From Paludibacteraceae bacterium (lineage in GTDB: Bacteria > Bacteroidota > Bacteroidia > Bacteroidales > Paludibacteraceae), in assembly GCA_017649635.1 (NCBI GenBank), contig JAGCGM010000063.1, positions 1-53,903 on the forward strand: a DNA stretch of 53,903 nucleotides, read 5' to 3'. The notes below the pieces were generated by a model. That model was not told where the DNA came from and ran no database searches. It saw nothing but the letters and a program-made list of their open reading frames with translations. The translations under genes were made by a program, and so were the position numbers. Shown piece after piece: positions 1 through 7,936 of this stretch (its first letter is position 1; each line of letters opens with the position of its first letter).

Positions 1-1383
1 ATTCTTGTTGCCCGTCTTCTCGATGGCGAGTTTCAGGGCTTCTTCGGGTGTCTCGGCAACCACGAAACCGCCTTCAGGCAGGTAGTAGGCCGGAATCTGA
101 TGACCCCACCACAGCTGGCGGCTGATGCACCAGTCCTTGATGTTCTCCAACCAGTTGCGGTAAGTGTTCTTGTATTTGGCAGGGTAGAACTTCAGTTCGT
201 CCTTCATCACTGGCTCCAAGGCTATCTTCGCCAGGTGCTCCATCTTGAGGAACCACTGCATGGAGAGCTTAGGCTCGATGACCACGTTGGTCCTTTCCGA
301 GTAGCCCACCTTATTGGTGTAGTCTTCGGTCTTCTCCAACAGACCTGCTGCGGCCAGATCCTTCTCGATCTGCTTCCTGACGTCGAAACGGTCTTGTCCG
401 ATGTACATGCCGGCCGCCTCGCTGAGGGTACCGTTGTCGTTGAAGATATCTATCGTTTGGAGGTTATATTTCTCGCCCAACATGTAGTCGTTCACGTCGT
501 GGGCAGGCGTCACCTTCAAGCAACCCGTACCGAACTCGATGTCCACGTATTCGTCCTCGATGACAGGGATGACACGGTTCACCAACGGCACGATCACCTT
601 CTTACCGGAGAGCCAACGGTTCTTCGGGTCTTTCGGGTTGATGCACATAGCGGTATCACCCATGATGGTCTCAGGACGGGTGGTAGCCACCACCGCATAG
701 CGTCCTTTCGCGTCACGGTGTACGACTTCGCCTTCCGCACCGGTTTCACCCTTCAGGTCATCGTCTGCGACGTAATATTTCAGATAGTAGAGTTTGCTGT
801 GCTCCTCTTTGTAGATCACCTCCTCGTCCGAAAGGGCGGTCAGAGCCTTCGGGTCCCAGTTGACCATGCGCACGCCACGATAGATGAGGCCTTTGTTGTA
901 GAGGTCGCAGAAAACCTTGATGACGCTCTCGCTACGTTTCTCGTCCATGGTGAAGCCCGTACGGTCCCAATCGCAGGAAGCGCCTAGTTTCTTCAGTTGC
1001 TCGAGGATGATACCTCCGTGTTTGCGGGTCCACTCCCAAGCGTGCTCCAGGAACTGTTCGCGGGTGAGGTCCGTCTTCTTGATGCCCTCCTGCGCCAGTT
1101 TGTTCACCACCTTAGCCTCCGTGGCGATGGATGCGTGGTCGGTACCAGGCACCCAGCAAGCGTTCTTGCCCATCATGCGGGCACGGCGTACAAGGATATC
1201 TTGGATGGTGTTGTTCAGCATGTGACCCATGTGCAACACGCCCGTCACGTTCGGCGGAGGAATAACGATTGTATAGGGTTCGCGACCATCAGGCTTCGAT
1301 TTGAAGAAGCCGTTATCCAACCAGTATTGGTACCACTTCGACTCCACGTCGGCAGGGTTGTACTTGCTTGCCAGTTCTTCCAT
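1..1383 (-). CDS. valS: Valyl-tRNA synthetase, N-terminal 461 residues (cut by window edge)
   Basis: Class I aminoacyl-tRNA synthetase that charges tRNA-Val in the cytoplasm. Reading the minus strand from the ATG at 1383 gives an open frame to position 1, starting [20 protein letters not shown]. The class I HIGH signature region [13 protein letters not shown], in the form typical of ValRS, lies about 45 residues in. The frame covers the first part of the Rossmann catalytic core and the editing insertion; the KMSKS loop, anticodon-binding domain and coiled-coil tail lie beyond the window. ValRS is usually near 870-950 aa, so about half is present. The gene stands alone behind its own promoter, and a terminator of the upstream radical SAM gene separates the two. 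Confidence 0.96.
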   Translation of the reverse strand, partial: MEELASKYNPADVESKWYQYWLDNGFFKSKPDGREPYTIVIPPPNVTGVLHMGHMLNNTIQDILVRRARMMGKNACWVPGTDHASIATEAKVVNKLAQEGIKKTDLTREQFLEHAWEWTRKHGGIILEQLKKLGASCDWDRTGFTMDEKRSESVIKVFCDLYNKGLIYRGVRMVNWDPKALTALSDEEVIYKEEHSKLYYLKYYVADDDLKGETGAEGEVVHRDAKGRYAVVATTRPETIMGDTAMCINPKDPKNRWLSGKKVIVPLVNRVIPVIEDEYVDIEFGTGCLKVTPAHDVNDYMLGEKYNLQTIDIFNDNGTLSEAAGMYIGQDRFDVRKQIEKDLAAAGLLEKTEDYTNKVGYSERTNVVIEPKLSMQWFLKMEHLAKIALEPVMKDELKFYPAKYKNTYRNWLENIKDWCISRQLWWGHQIPAYYLPEGGFVVAETPEEALKLAIEKTGNKN

Positions 1384-1421
1384 ATTGTATGTTACAAATT
1401 AATTCCGAATATTTTAGGGTG

Positions 1422-1429
1422 CAAAGTTA
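1422..1429 (-). promoter_or_regulatory. Probable valS promoter -7 element
   Basis: The minus strand reads TAACTTTG followed by C, an exact match to the Bacteroidota -7 consensus TAnnTTTG, 39 bases before the valS start codon. I found no clear TTTG -33 box at 19-21 bases upstream, so only the -7 element supports the call. Confidence 0.5.
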
Positions 1430-1475
1430 GTGAAAACAAATAGAAGTTTTGTGTTGTAGCGTGATATTTGTGCGG

Positions 1476-1518
1476 AAAAAACTAGGGAGAAATGCGCTAT
1501 TAGCGTCCATCTCCCCTA
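1476..1518 (-). terminator. Rho-independent terminator after the radical SAM gene
   Basis: On the minus strand an imperfect hairpin (TAGGGGAGA pairing with TCTCCCTA, with an inner CGCTA/TAGCG stem) is followed by six T residues. It lies 44 bases past the radical SAM stop codon and ahead of the valS promoter, so it should insulate the two genes. Confidence 0.65.
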
Positions 1519-1561
1519 TTCTACCCATGCATTGGTCGTTCAAACGGAGAAAAGGAGACGT

Positions 1562-2656
1562 TTACCTCCCGGCGACGCCCCCCATGATACGTTTCAAGTG
1601 ACAGAAGGAGAGCTCGTTTTTCTCCTCGTTCCGGAGGTGCAATCCATTTCCTTCGCAATGGTTGAAGAATTCACAGTCCTTGCAGATCCCCACCTTGGTC
1701 CAAGACCTATCCCTCATGATTTGGTAGCGGTTTTGCCAGACGTCGGCGAAATCGTCCTTGTATATATTGCCCTGAATAAACCTTCCCCGCAGATCAGGGC
1801 ATGCGGATATGCTTCCGTCCACCAGGATAGAGGCCACATTGATACCCGCCCTGCAGAAGAAGAAATTATCCCGCACCTTCGTCTCGTAATCACCCAAGAA
1901 GCCTTCACAACCATAACTGGCCTTAATTTTCCCCTCCTTGCGGGTCGCCTCAATAAGGTCGAAAACCGCCTTGAACTTATCGTCCGGCAGTTGCAAGTCC
2001 GGGTTATCGGCCGCCCTACCGACAGGGAATATGGTAAAGATGCGCCACTCCTTGATGCCACAGTCGATCAGGAGTTGCTTAATCTGCGGCAATTCGTCAA
2101 AATTCCTATTATTGACACAGGTGACCACGTCATGACGCAGGTTCGTATTCGGCAGGAGACGAATCGCCCCAACCGCCCGTCGGAACGAGTCCGGGTTCTG
2201 CCGCAACCAGTTATGTGACGCTTCCAGGCCATCCAAACTGACCGTGCACGCCCGCATACCCGCATTGAGCAAAGATTGTAACCGTTTGGGTGTCAGCAAG
2301 TAACCATTCGTGACGATGCCCCAAGGGAACTCCATCTCATACAAGGCACGTCCCGCCTCCTCAAGGTCGTGACGGACAAGCACTTCTCCGCCCGTGAAGA
2401 CCACCATCGTGCGGTGAGGGTTCACAATCGGAACGATTTGCCGCACCGCTTTCAGAAAATCCTGAACAGGCATATCCTTCACGTTGGACTCTTGCCTGCA
2501 ATCGCTTCCGCAATGCTGGCAGTTCAACGGGCAACGCAAGGTAGCCTCCCAAAAGAGATACGTTAGCTCGTGGATCTTTGCGGCATTGTGTCTGTAGCTA
2601 TCATACAATCGGAGCGCCAGCCGTTTCCTTAAAGACAATTTGTCAGGACGTTCCAT
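1562..2656 (-). CDS. Radical SAM/SPASM enzyme of the rSAM/lipoprotein type
   Basis: Radical SAM protein of about 364 aa. The [4Fe-4S]/SAM-binding CxxxCxxC motif is in LRCPLNCQHCGSDC near residue 45. The C-terminal 100 residues carry further cysteines (FFFC, SACP, ICKDC, NHC, SFC), the pattern of a SPASM domain that binds auxiliary Fe-S clusters, as in peptide- or protein-modifying enzymes. The phrase LFWEATLRC and the two lipoprotein genes directly upstream match what I recall of the family TIGRFAMs calls rSAM/lipoprotein system (TIGR04133, partner TIGR04134); I could not run the models. I prefer the ATG at 2656 to the in-frame TTG at 2662. The gap from the preceding lipoprotein stop is 6 bases, so coupled translation is likely. 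Substrate and reaction are unknown; the adjacent lipoproteins are the obvious candidates. Confidence 0.88.
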   Translation of the reverse strand: MERPDKLSLRKRLALRLYDSYRHNAAKIHELTYLFWEATLRCPLNCQHCGSDCRQESNVKDMPVQDFLKAVRQIVPIVNPHRTMVVFTGGEVLVRHDLEEAGRALYEMEFPWGIVTNGYLLTPKRLQSLLNAGMRACTVSLDGLEASHNWLRQNPDSFRRAVGAIRLLPNTNLRHDVVTCVNNRNFDELPQIKQLLIDCGIKEWRIFTIFPVGRAADNPDLQLPDDKFKAVFDLIEATRKEGKIKASYGCEGFLGDYETKVRDNFFFCRAGINVASILVDGSISACPDLRGRFIQGNIYKDDFADVWQNRYQIMRDRSWTKVGICKDCEFFNHCEGNGLHLRNEEKNELSFCHLKRIMGGVAGR

Positions 2657-2662
2657 GCCCAA

Positions 2663-3154
2663 TTACTTTTCCTTCAAAGTGATGTTCAACGTATTGTCCG
2701 AAACGCCCTGCTTCCAATCATTTCCACCCCTAAATGGTTCAATCGCAATATCCTTCAAGAGTGTGTCAGTATGCATTCCCTCCTTGTTGTCAAAATGCAA
2801 TCCGTACACATTGTTCCAACCGCAATCATTCCGCAACAACACGGAGTAGGAACCATCAGCTTTGGTCACAGAGAGAGAGTCAAAGAATCTCTTATTGAAA
2901 TCATCGTCATTATAAATTTCATCGTAACCTTCCATGCTATTGATGATGCCCCTATATTCCTCATAATTTTTCAGCGCGCATACCCTCACACCGGACAGAG
3001 CATTCCCCGCTTCATCCGTCACTTTCCCGTGAAAGATGTAGTCCGCAGAGGGACATCCATACTCGTCTGCACCAGGATCGCAGGCTTGAACACCCAATAG
3101 CGTCAAAAAGAACGCTAAGATTTTATTCAACAATCTAAACGTATTTTTCATCAT
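2663..3154 (-). CDS. Small lipoprotein next to radical SAM enzyme (copy 1)
   Basis: A 163-aa protein with a signal peptide and lipobox ending GVQAC (lipidated Cys at residue 25). The residues after the Cys are acidic (DPGADE), resembling Bacteroidota lipoprotein export signals, so surface exposure is plausible. It then has YGCP and a strand pattern YIFHGKVTDEAGNALSGVRV, which looks like a transthyretin/carboxypeptidase-regulatory beta-sandwich. Later come DSLSVTKADGSY and a C-terminal strand NTLNITLKEK. The same landmarks occur in copy 2 just upstream and in copy 3 at the right end of the window. The stop lies 6 bases before the radical SAM start. Function is unknown; it may be the substrate or structural partner of that enzyme. 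Confidence 0.85.
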   Translation of the reverse strand: MMKNTFRLLNKILAFFLTLLGVQACDPGADEYGCPSADYIFHGKVTDEAGNALSGVRVCALKNYEEYRGIINSMEGYDEIYNDDDFNKRFFDSLSVTKADGSYSVLLRNDCGWNNVYGLHFDNKEGMHTDTLLKDIAIEPFRGGNDWKQGVSDNTLNITLKEK

Positions 3155-3162
3155 ACTGGAAA

Positions 3163-3621
3163 TTATTTATCTGACAATATATCCATCTTAATATCCAACG
3201 TGTTCTCCGAATAACCTTCGAACCATTTACCATCTCCTCCCTTTGGTTTGGAAAGGTCCGAATATTTCAGGAAAGTATCCACAGAGTTACCATCCTCGTC
3301 TGAGAAAAGCAGGCCTTCTTTCTCATCCCAAAACGAATAGGCATGCCACTTAGCCTCATACTTTCCCTCCTCATTCGTAATGGTTAAAGAATCAACCTGA
3401 CGATTGGATTGTCCCCCGGAATTATATTCATTCACATAAGAGACCTTCACATTCGGGAGTCCATTTCCATTCCCATCCGTCACCGTCCCTCTGAAAATAT
3501 AGACCGCGCTTGGAGTTCCATATTCCACATATTCATCATCCCCTAAACAAGAAACGAAGCCCAATGCGGACAACATCAACGTCAATAACAGATTCAAAAA
3601 CCTAAAACAATTCACTTCCAT
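3163..3621 (-). CDS. Small lipoprotein next to radical SAM enzyme (copy 2)
   Basis: First gene of the three-gene minus-strand operon, 152 aa from the ATG at 3621 (the frame can be extended to a TTG at 3630, but the ATG fits better). The lipobox is GFVSC, followed by acidic LGDDEYVE. The body parallels copy 1: YGTP where copy 1 has YGCP, then YIFRGTVTDGNGNGLPNVKV, DSLTITNEEGKY and NTLDIKMD. Because the Cys of YGCP is Thr here, that Cys cannot be essential to every member. The stop is 8 bases from the start of copy 1. Role unknown. Confidence 0.83.
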   Translation of the reverse strand: MEVNCFRFLNLLLTLMLSALGFVSCLGDDEYVEYGTPSAVYIFRGTVTDGNGNGLPNVKVSYVNEYNSGGQSNRQVDSLTITNEEGKYEAKWHAYSFWDEKEGLLFSDEDGNSVDTFLKYSDLSKPKGGDGKWFEGYSENTLDIKMDILSDK

Positions 3622-3652
3622 ACTTAACAAAACTTATTATATGTTTTTTTGA

Positions 3653-3660
3653 CAAAAATA
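3653..3660 (-). promoter_or_regulatory. Candidate -7 element for the lipoprotein/radical SAM operon
   Basis: The minus strand reads TATTTTTG, matching TAnnTTTG, 31 bases upstream of the first lipoprotein start codon. No TTTG box is visible at the usual distance, so this is tentative. Confidence 0.35.
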
Positions 3661-3801
3661 CATTCTTTTTCGTATAAATAGATGATAAACCGCATGCTTT
3701 TTCCTCTACAGCAGGAAGATTTAACACACCTTCATTCACATTTATTAATTCTAAACTAAAAATTCATCCAATTCCACCACATTAATCACCCAAACAATGT
3801 A

Positions 3802-3809
3802 TATCTTTG
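3802..3809 (+). promoter_or_regulatory. Candidate -7 element for metA
   Basis: TATCTTTG matches the TAnnTTTG consensus exactly and is followed by C. It lies 25 bases before the preferred metA ATG at 3835, giving a very short leader that still includes an AGGAGG. No -33 box was recognised. Confidence 0.45.
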
Positions 3810-3834
3810 CATGAAAAAGGGAAGAGGAGGAAAT

Positions 3835-4752
3835 ATGCCATTAAACATACCATCAAATTTACCAGCCGTCGAGGCATTGAAGCGAGAGAACATCTTCGTG
3901 AAGGATTCGGAATCCGCATCCACACAAGACATACGTCCACTGAAGATCATCGTCCTCAACCTCATGCCCCTGAAGATCACCACGGAGACCGACCTCATCC
4001 GCCTGCTTTCCAACACGCCGCTACAAATCGAGCTGGATCTGTTGAAGGTCAAGAGCCACACCTCCAAGAACACGCCTGTGGAACACATGCTGACCTTCTA
4101 CAAGGACTTCGAGACGATCAAAAAGCAACGGTATGACGGCATGATCATCACGGGAGCGCCCGTGGAGAACCTCGACTTCGAAGAGGTCACCTATTGGGAC
4201 GAAATCGTGGAGATATTCGACTGGGCCAAAACCCACGTCACCTCCACCCTCTTCATCTGTTGGGCGGCGCAGGCTGGGCTATATCACTACTATAACATCC
4301 CTAAATATCCTTTGGACAAGAAAAAATTCGGCATCTTCAAGCATAAGATCCTAGACGCCAAGAACCCTATATTCAGAGGGTTCGACGATCTGTTCTATGC
4401 GCCTCACAGCCGCCACTCCGAAATAAGGAGAGCAGACATAGAGAAGATCCCTGGACTAAAAATCTTGTCAGAGTCCGACGAGGCGGGCGTCTACATCGTG
4501 CAAGGCAGGAACGGACGTGAGTTCTTCGTCACCGGGCACTCGGAATATGCTCCCAACACCCTACGCGACGAGTATTTCAGGGACAAGGAGAAGGGATTGG
4601 AGATTGAGATTCCTTGCAACTATTTCGAGGACGACGACCCTAACAAGAAGCCGATCGTGCGCTGGAGAAGCCACGGCAACCTTCTGTTCACCAACTGGTT
4701 GAACTACTTCGTCTACCAAAAAACGCCCTACAACATCAGTCGTATACGGTAA
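3835..4752 (+). CDS. metA: Homoserine O-acyltransferase, predicted acetyl-CoA type
   Basis: Acylates the hydroxyl of L-homoserine, the committing step of methionine synthesis, in the cytoplasm. The 305-aa protein shows the MetA triad: Cys142 in ICWAAQAG, and His235 and Glu237 in VTGHSEYAP. Residue 111 is Glu (GAPVENLDF). In this family Glu111 goes with acetyl-CoA and Gly111 (as in E. coli) with succinyl-CoA, so acetyl transfer is predicted despite the usual 'succinyltransferase' label. I chose the ATG at 3835 because AGGAGG lies just upstream, MPLNIP is the normal family N-terminus, and only this start puts these residues at standard numbers; an upstream ATG at 3811 sits right at the promoter. 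The stop overlaps the next gene's start (TAATG). Confidence 0.95.
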   Translation: MPLNIPSNLPAVEALKRENIFVKDSESASTQDIRPLKIIVLNLMPLKITTETDLIRLLSNTPLQIELDLLKVKSHTSKNTPVEHMLTFYKDFETIKKQRYDGMIITGAPVENLDFEEVTYWDEIVEIFDWAKTHVTSTLFICWAAQAGLYHYYNIPKYPLDKKKFGIFKHKILDAKNPIFRGFDDLFYAPHSRHSEIRRADIEKIPGLKILSESDEAGVYIVQGRNGREFFVTGHSEYAPNTLRDEYFRDKEKGLEIEIPCNYFEDDDPNKKPIVRWRSHGNLLFTNWLNYFVYQKTPYNISRIR

Positions 4753-6563
4753 TGCGCAAGATCGAACTGCTCGCACCCGCACGGACGGCGGACCATGGCA
4801 TCGAGGCCGTGAAACACGGCGCGGACGCTGTCTACATCGGTGCGCCCCAGTTTAGCGCAAGGGCAGCGGCCGGCAACAGCATAGAGGAGATCGAACGCCT
4901 CGCACGGTTCGCCCATCAGTACTACGCGAAAGTCTACGTGGCGCTCAACACCATCCTCACCGACCAAGAACTGGAGCAGGCAGGACACCTCATCCACCAA
5001 TTATACGAGGCCGGAACAGACGCCCTCATCGTACAAGACATGGGCATCACCCAATTAGACCTGCCCCCTATTCCACTCCACGCCAGCACCCAAATGGACA
5101 ACCGTACCCCTGAAAAGGTGAAGTTCCTGGCAGAGGCAGGCTTCGAGCAAGTGGTTTTGGCAAGGGAACTATCCATCGAACAGATTCGGCAGATCAGCCA
5201 AAGCACAGACGTCAAACTGGAGGCATTCATCCATGGAGCCCTCTGCGTGAGCTACAGCGGCGTCTGCTACATGAGCCAGAACGGGTGCGGCCGAAGCGCC
5301 AACCGTGGCAATTGCGCACAGTTCTGCCGACTACCCTACACGCTGGCAGACGCCTCCGGACGCATCCTCGCCAAGGAGAAACACCTACTCTCACTGAAGG
5401 ACCTCAACCTATCCAATCATCTGAAGGAACTACTGGACGCAGGCGTCAGCTCCCTGAAAATAGAGGGTAGACTGAAAGATATTCCCTACGTGAAGAACGT
5501 GACAGCCTACTACCGTCAAGTCTTAGACAAGATATTAGAGGGGAAGGAGTACGCACCCGCCAGCTCAGGACACTGCACCTACACCTTCACCCCCAACACG
5601 GACAAAAGCTTCCACAGAGGCTCGACCAACTATTTCCTGCACGGCAGGCAGCGGGACATCATCCAACCCGACACGCCCAAATCCATCGGCGAGAAGATCG
5701 GGACCGCCTACTCACAGAGGGGTGAGATCATCGTCCGCACGGACAAGACGCTATCCAACGGAGACGGATTCTGTTTCATCGACCACAACGGAGAGTTCCA
5801 TGGTTTCAGGGCCAACACCGTCCATGGTGATGTCATCGTACCGGCGGAAAAGATCGCCCTGCCGCCACGCACTACGCTCTTCCGCAACTTCGACCAAGCC
5901 TTCGAGCGACTACTCGCCAAAGAGTCAGCCGAGAGGAAGATCGACGTGCGGATCACCCTCACAGAGACAAAGGAAGGCTTCGAAGCCACCGCCACAAACG
6001 AGGACGGCATATCCGCCACCCTGCCCCTCCATGAGGGGAAGACCCCATGCGAAAACGAGGAGCGGCAAAGGGACAACCTGCGCAACATCTTCACGAAGAG
6101 CGGCAACACCATCTTCCACGTCACAAACGTGGAGCTCAACTGCGGCATCTATTTCATACCCGCAGGAAAAATCACCCAATGGAGGCGAGAGCTGCTGCAA
6201 AAGTTAGAAACAGAGCGGGAAGCGAAGCGAGAGAAGTCACGCCTAATCTTCCCGAAGACCGCACATGCCTTCCCGCTGAAAGAGTTGGACTACACAGGAA
6301 ACGTGCACAACGAATCGGCAAGACGCTTCTACCAACAACACGGAGTGGAGAAAATCGCACCATCCTTCGAGAGCCGACCACCCCAAAACGTACCCGTCAT
6401 GACCTGCAAGCACTGCCTGCGCCACACATTAGGCTACTGCAAGAAGCAAGACAAAGCGGCGAACGACATCCAAGAGCCATTAACCCTCATCGCCAACAAC
6501 GGGAAGGAGTATCGCCTCTCATTCGACTGCCACAAATGCGAAATGAGCATCATCGCCCAATAA
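4752..6563 (+). CDS. U32-family protein (RlhA/TrhP-like RNA hydroxylation or collagenase-like)
   Basis: A 603-aa protein opening [20 protein letters not shown], with the U32 signature EAFIHGALC near residue 160 and nearby cysteines in YMSQNGCGRSANRGNCAQFC that fit an iron-sulfur site. Relatives TrhP and RlhA of E. coli are needed for prephenate-dependent hydroxylation of tRNA U34 and 23S rRNA C2501; the family was first annotated as collagenase-like peptidases. The length, near the ~650 aa of RlhA, favours the longer class with an extra C-terminal region. That tail has additional Cys motifs (CKHCLRHTLGYC and CHKC), possibly a metal site. The start overlaps the metA stop by one base, so the two are translationally coupled. 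Exact substrate is not determinable here. Confidence 0.85.
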   Translation: MRKIELLAPARTADHGIEAVKHGADAVYIGAPQFSARAAAGNSIEEIERLARFAHQYYAKVYVALNTILTDQELEQAGHLIHQLYEAGTDALIVQDMGITQLDLPPIPLHASTQMDNRTPEKVKFLAEAGFEQVVLARELSIEQIRQISQSTDVKLEAFIHGALCVSYSGVCYMSQNGCGRSANRGNCAQFCRLPYTLADASGRILAKEKHLLSLKDLNLSNHLKELLDAGVSSLKIEGRLKDIPYVKNVTAYYRQVLDKILEGKEYAPASSGHCTYTFTPNTDKSFHRGSTNYFLHGRQRDIIQPDTPKSIGEKIGTAYSQRGEIIVRTDKTLSNGDGFCFIDHNGEFHGFRANTVHGDVIVPAEKIALPPRTTLFRNFDQAFERLLAKESAERKIDVRITLTETKEGFEATATNEDGISATLPLHEGKTPCENEERQRDNLRNIFTKSGNTIFHVTNVELNCGIYFIPAGKITQWRRELLQKLETEREAKREKSRLIFPKTAHAFPLKELDYTGNVHNESARRFYQQHGVEKIAPSFESRPPQNVPVMTCKHCLRHTLGYCKKQDKAANDIQEPLTLIANNGKEYRLSFDCHKCEMSIIAQ

Positions 6564-7034
6564 AATCCAAGCGTCGAAACACCTCAAAAAGGCGATAGAA
6601 ATCCACACCGCCGATATTTTTAATAAACGTCAAGAAAAGATGTGGAAAGCAAAGTGTCACATCGAAGTGGCATAGTTTTTGCATTTTCAAACAGGCCAAA
6701 CAGAACCATAAACGCAATATTTTGACAATCCATATTCATCGCACAAATAACCATTAAACTTTTATAAAACAAATACATACATATCAAAAACAAGAACGAC
6801 GACAAGCAATAAATATTGCAATAGGAAGAAAAGTGTGGAACATAAAAATGATAAAAAATACAAAATTGTAGACTTTCGCCACAACACGGTTCATTCATTA
6901 AAACTAATTTTGATAATGCAAAAGGCCGATTGCAAAGGGGCATCAGACGCTATCAGTATATCTATCAAATGAGCAGAACAACGATGAACTGGCCCCACCT
7001 AAAAATTTTTATTAACTTTTTAAACTAAAGAAAA
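6564..7034 (+). other. AT-rich intergenic region, no convincing gene
   Basis: This 471-base stretch is clearly richer in A and T than its neighbours. A 107-codon minus-strand frame (6620-6943) has unnatural composition and no family features, so I do not call it. A TAATTTTG match at 6905-6912 could be a -7 element for the downstream secreted protein, but it would give a leader of over 100 bases and lacks a -33 partner. I saw no clear terminator for the U32 gene. Confidence 0.5.
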
Positions 7035-7925
7035 ATGGAATTGAAGAAAATCCTTATGGCAACCATGGGAGTTGCAATGTCAGTATGCGCAGCGAACGCA
7101 CAATGTTGGTGGAGCACGAGTAATTATGGATTGTACAATGGTCCAGCAAGCGGAAGTGCAAGCAACGTGGCGATTGGTATCACACCAACCTCAAGCACAG
7201 CGAATTACAAATTGTACGTAAAAGGGGCAACCTATCTGAACGGAGCGGTGACCATCAATTCAACCGCCAAAGTGAACAGCAGTCTTACCGTTTCAGGGAA
7301 ATCCACATTAGCCGCAACCTCCGTCAGTGGCTCATTCACGGCTACAGGAAGCAGCAACTCATTCCAAAATGGCTTGACCATCTATTCAACGACAAGTTCC
7401 ATGCGTCAAGGTATAAATATTGGTCCTGGAACCAACAACTGCGCAAAGATGACCGTCTACGGAGGAAGAGAATACGGAGCATTTGAAGCAATCGCCACAG
7501 ACTACACCCTTTATGGTCCACAAGGCAGGACTTTCCTAAAGTTGAACTACAACGGCGCAAAACTCGATGCGGCACTGGACGTTTGGGGCAAGATCACCTG
7601 CCACAATGAGATTGAGGTGGCTGAGGTGCTAAAGGCTAATCAAATCAAGGCGCAGGACATCAATGTGGAGTTGAACAACGCTGCCGATTATGTCTTTGAA
7701 GATAACTACAACTTACGTCCGCTCAGCGAAGTGGAGAGCTACGTGAAGGAGAACAAACACTTGCCAGGCGTACCATCCGCTGCCGAGATCTCAGAGAACG
7801 GCATGAGCGTATCACAAATGAGCAACTTGCTGCTCGAAAAGGTAGAGGAACTCACCCTCCACATGATCGAGTTGGAGAAAGAGAACAAGGCTTTGAAGGC
7901 TGAAATGGAAATGTTGAAAAAATAA
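7035..7925 (+). CDS. Secreted fibre-like protein with C-terminal coiled coil
   Basis: A 296-aa protein with a signal peptide ending near ANAQ (residue 23). Residues 60-120 are a Ser/Thr/Val-rich series of short strands (VTINSTAKVNSSLTVSG and similar), as in beta-solenoid or tail-fibre-like proteins. The C-terminal region, DYVFEDNYNLRPLSEVESYV followed by NKHLPGVPSA, is a module common at the end of Bacteroidota fibre-like proteins, related in style to endosialidase-chaperone (S74) tails but without a full chaperone domain. The last 35 residues form a heptad coiled coil, suggesting trimerisation. The protease gene follows after 11 bases, so the two are probably co-transcribed. Likely periplasmic or surface located; function unknown. 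Confidence 0.75.
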   Translation: MELKKILMATMGVAMSVCAANAQCWWSTSNYGLYNGPASGSASNVAIGITPTSSTANYKLYVKGATYLNGAVTINSTAKVNSSLTVSGKSTLAATSVSGSFTATGSSNSFQNGLTIYSTTSSMRQGINIGPGTNNCAKMTVYGGREYGAFEAIATDYTLYGPQGRTFLKLNYNGAKLDAALDVWGKITCHNEIEVAEVLKANQIKAQDINVELNNAADYVFEDNYNLRPLSEVESYVKENKHLPGVPSAAEISENGMSVSQMSNLLLEKVEELTLHMIELEKENKALKAEMEMLKK

Positions 7926-7936
7926 AGTTTAGGGAA

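Noticed and set aside
100..987. 295-codon plus-strand open frame
   Set aside because: It lies opposite valS, whose protein has clear class I synthetase motifs; the plus-strand product has no recognisable features.
3811..3834. Upstream ATG as the metA start
   Set aside because: It would leave almost no leader after the -7 box, and the AGGAGG sits inside this stretch, right before the ATG at 3835 that gives standard MetA numbering.
6620..6943. 107-codon minus-strand frame in the AT-rich gap
   Set aside because: Composition is Phe/Cys/Leu-rich as expected from random AT-rich DNA, with no signal peptide logic, no family feature and no promoter.
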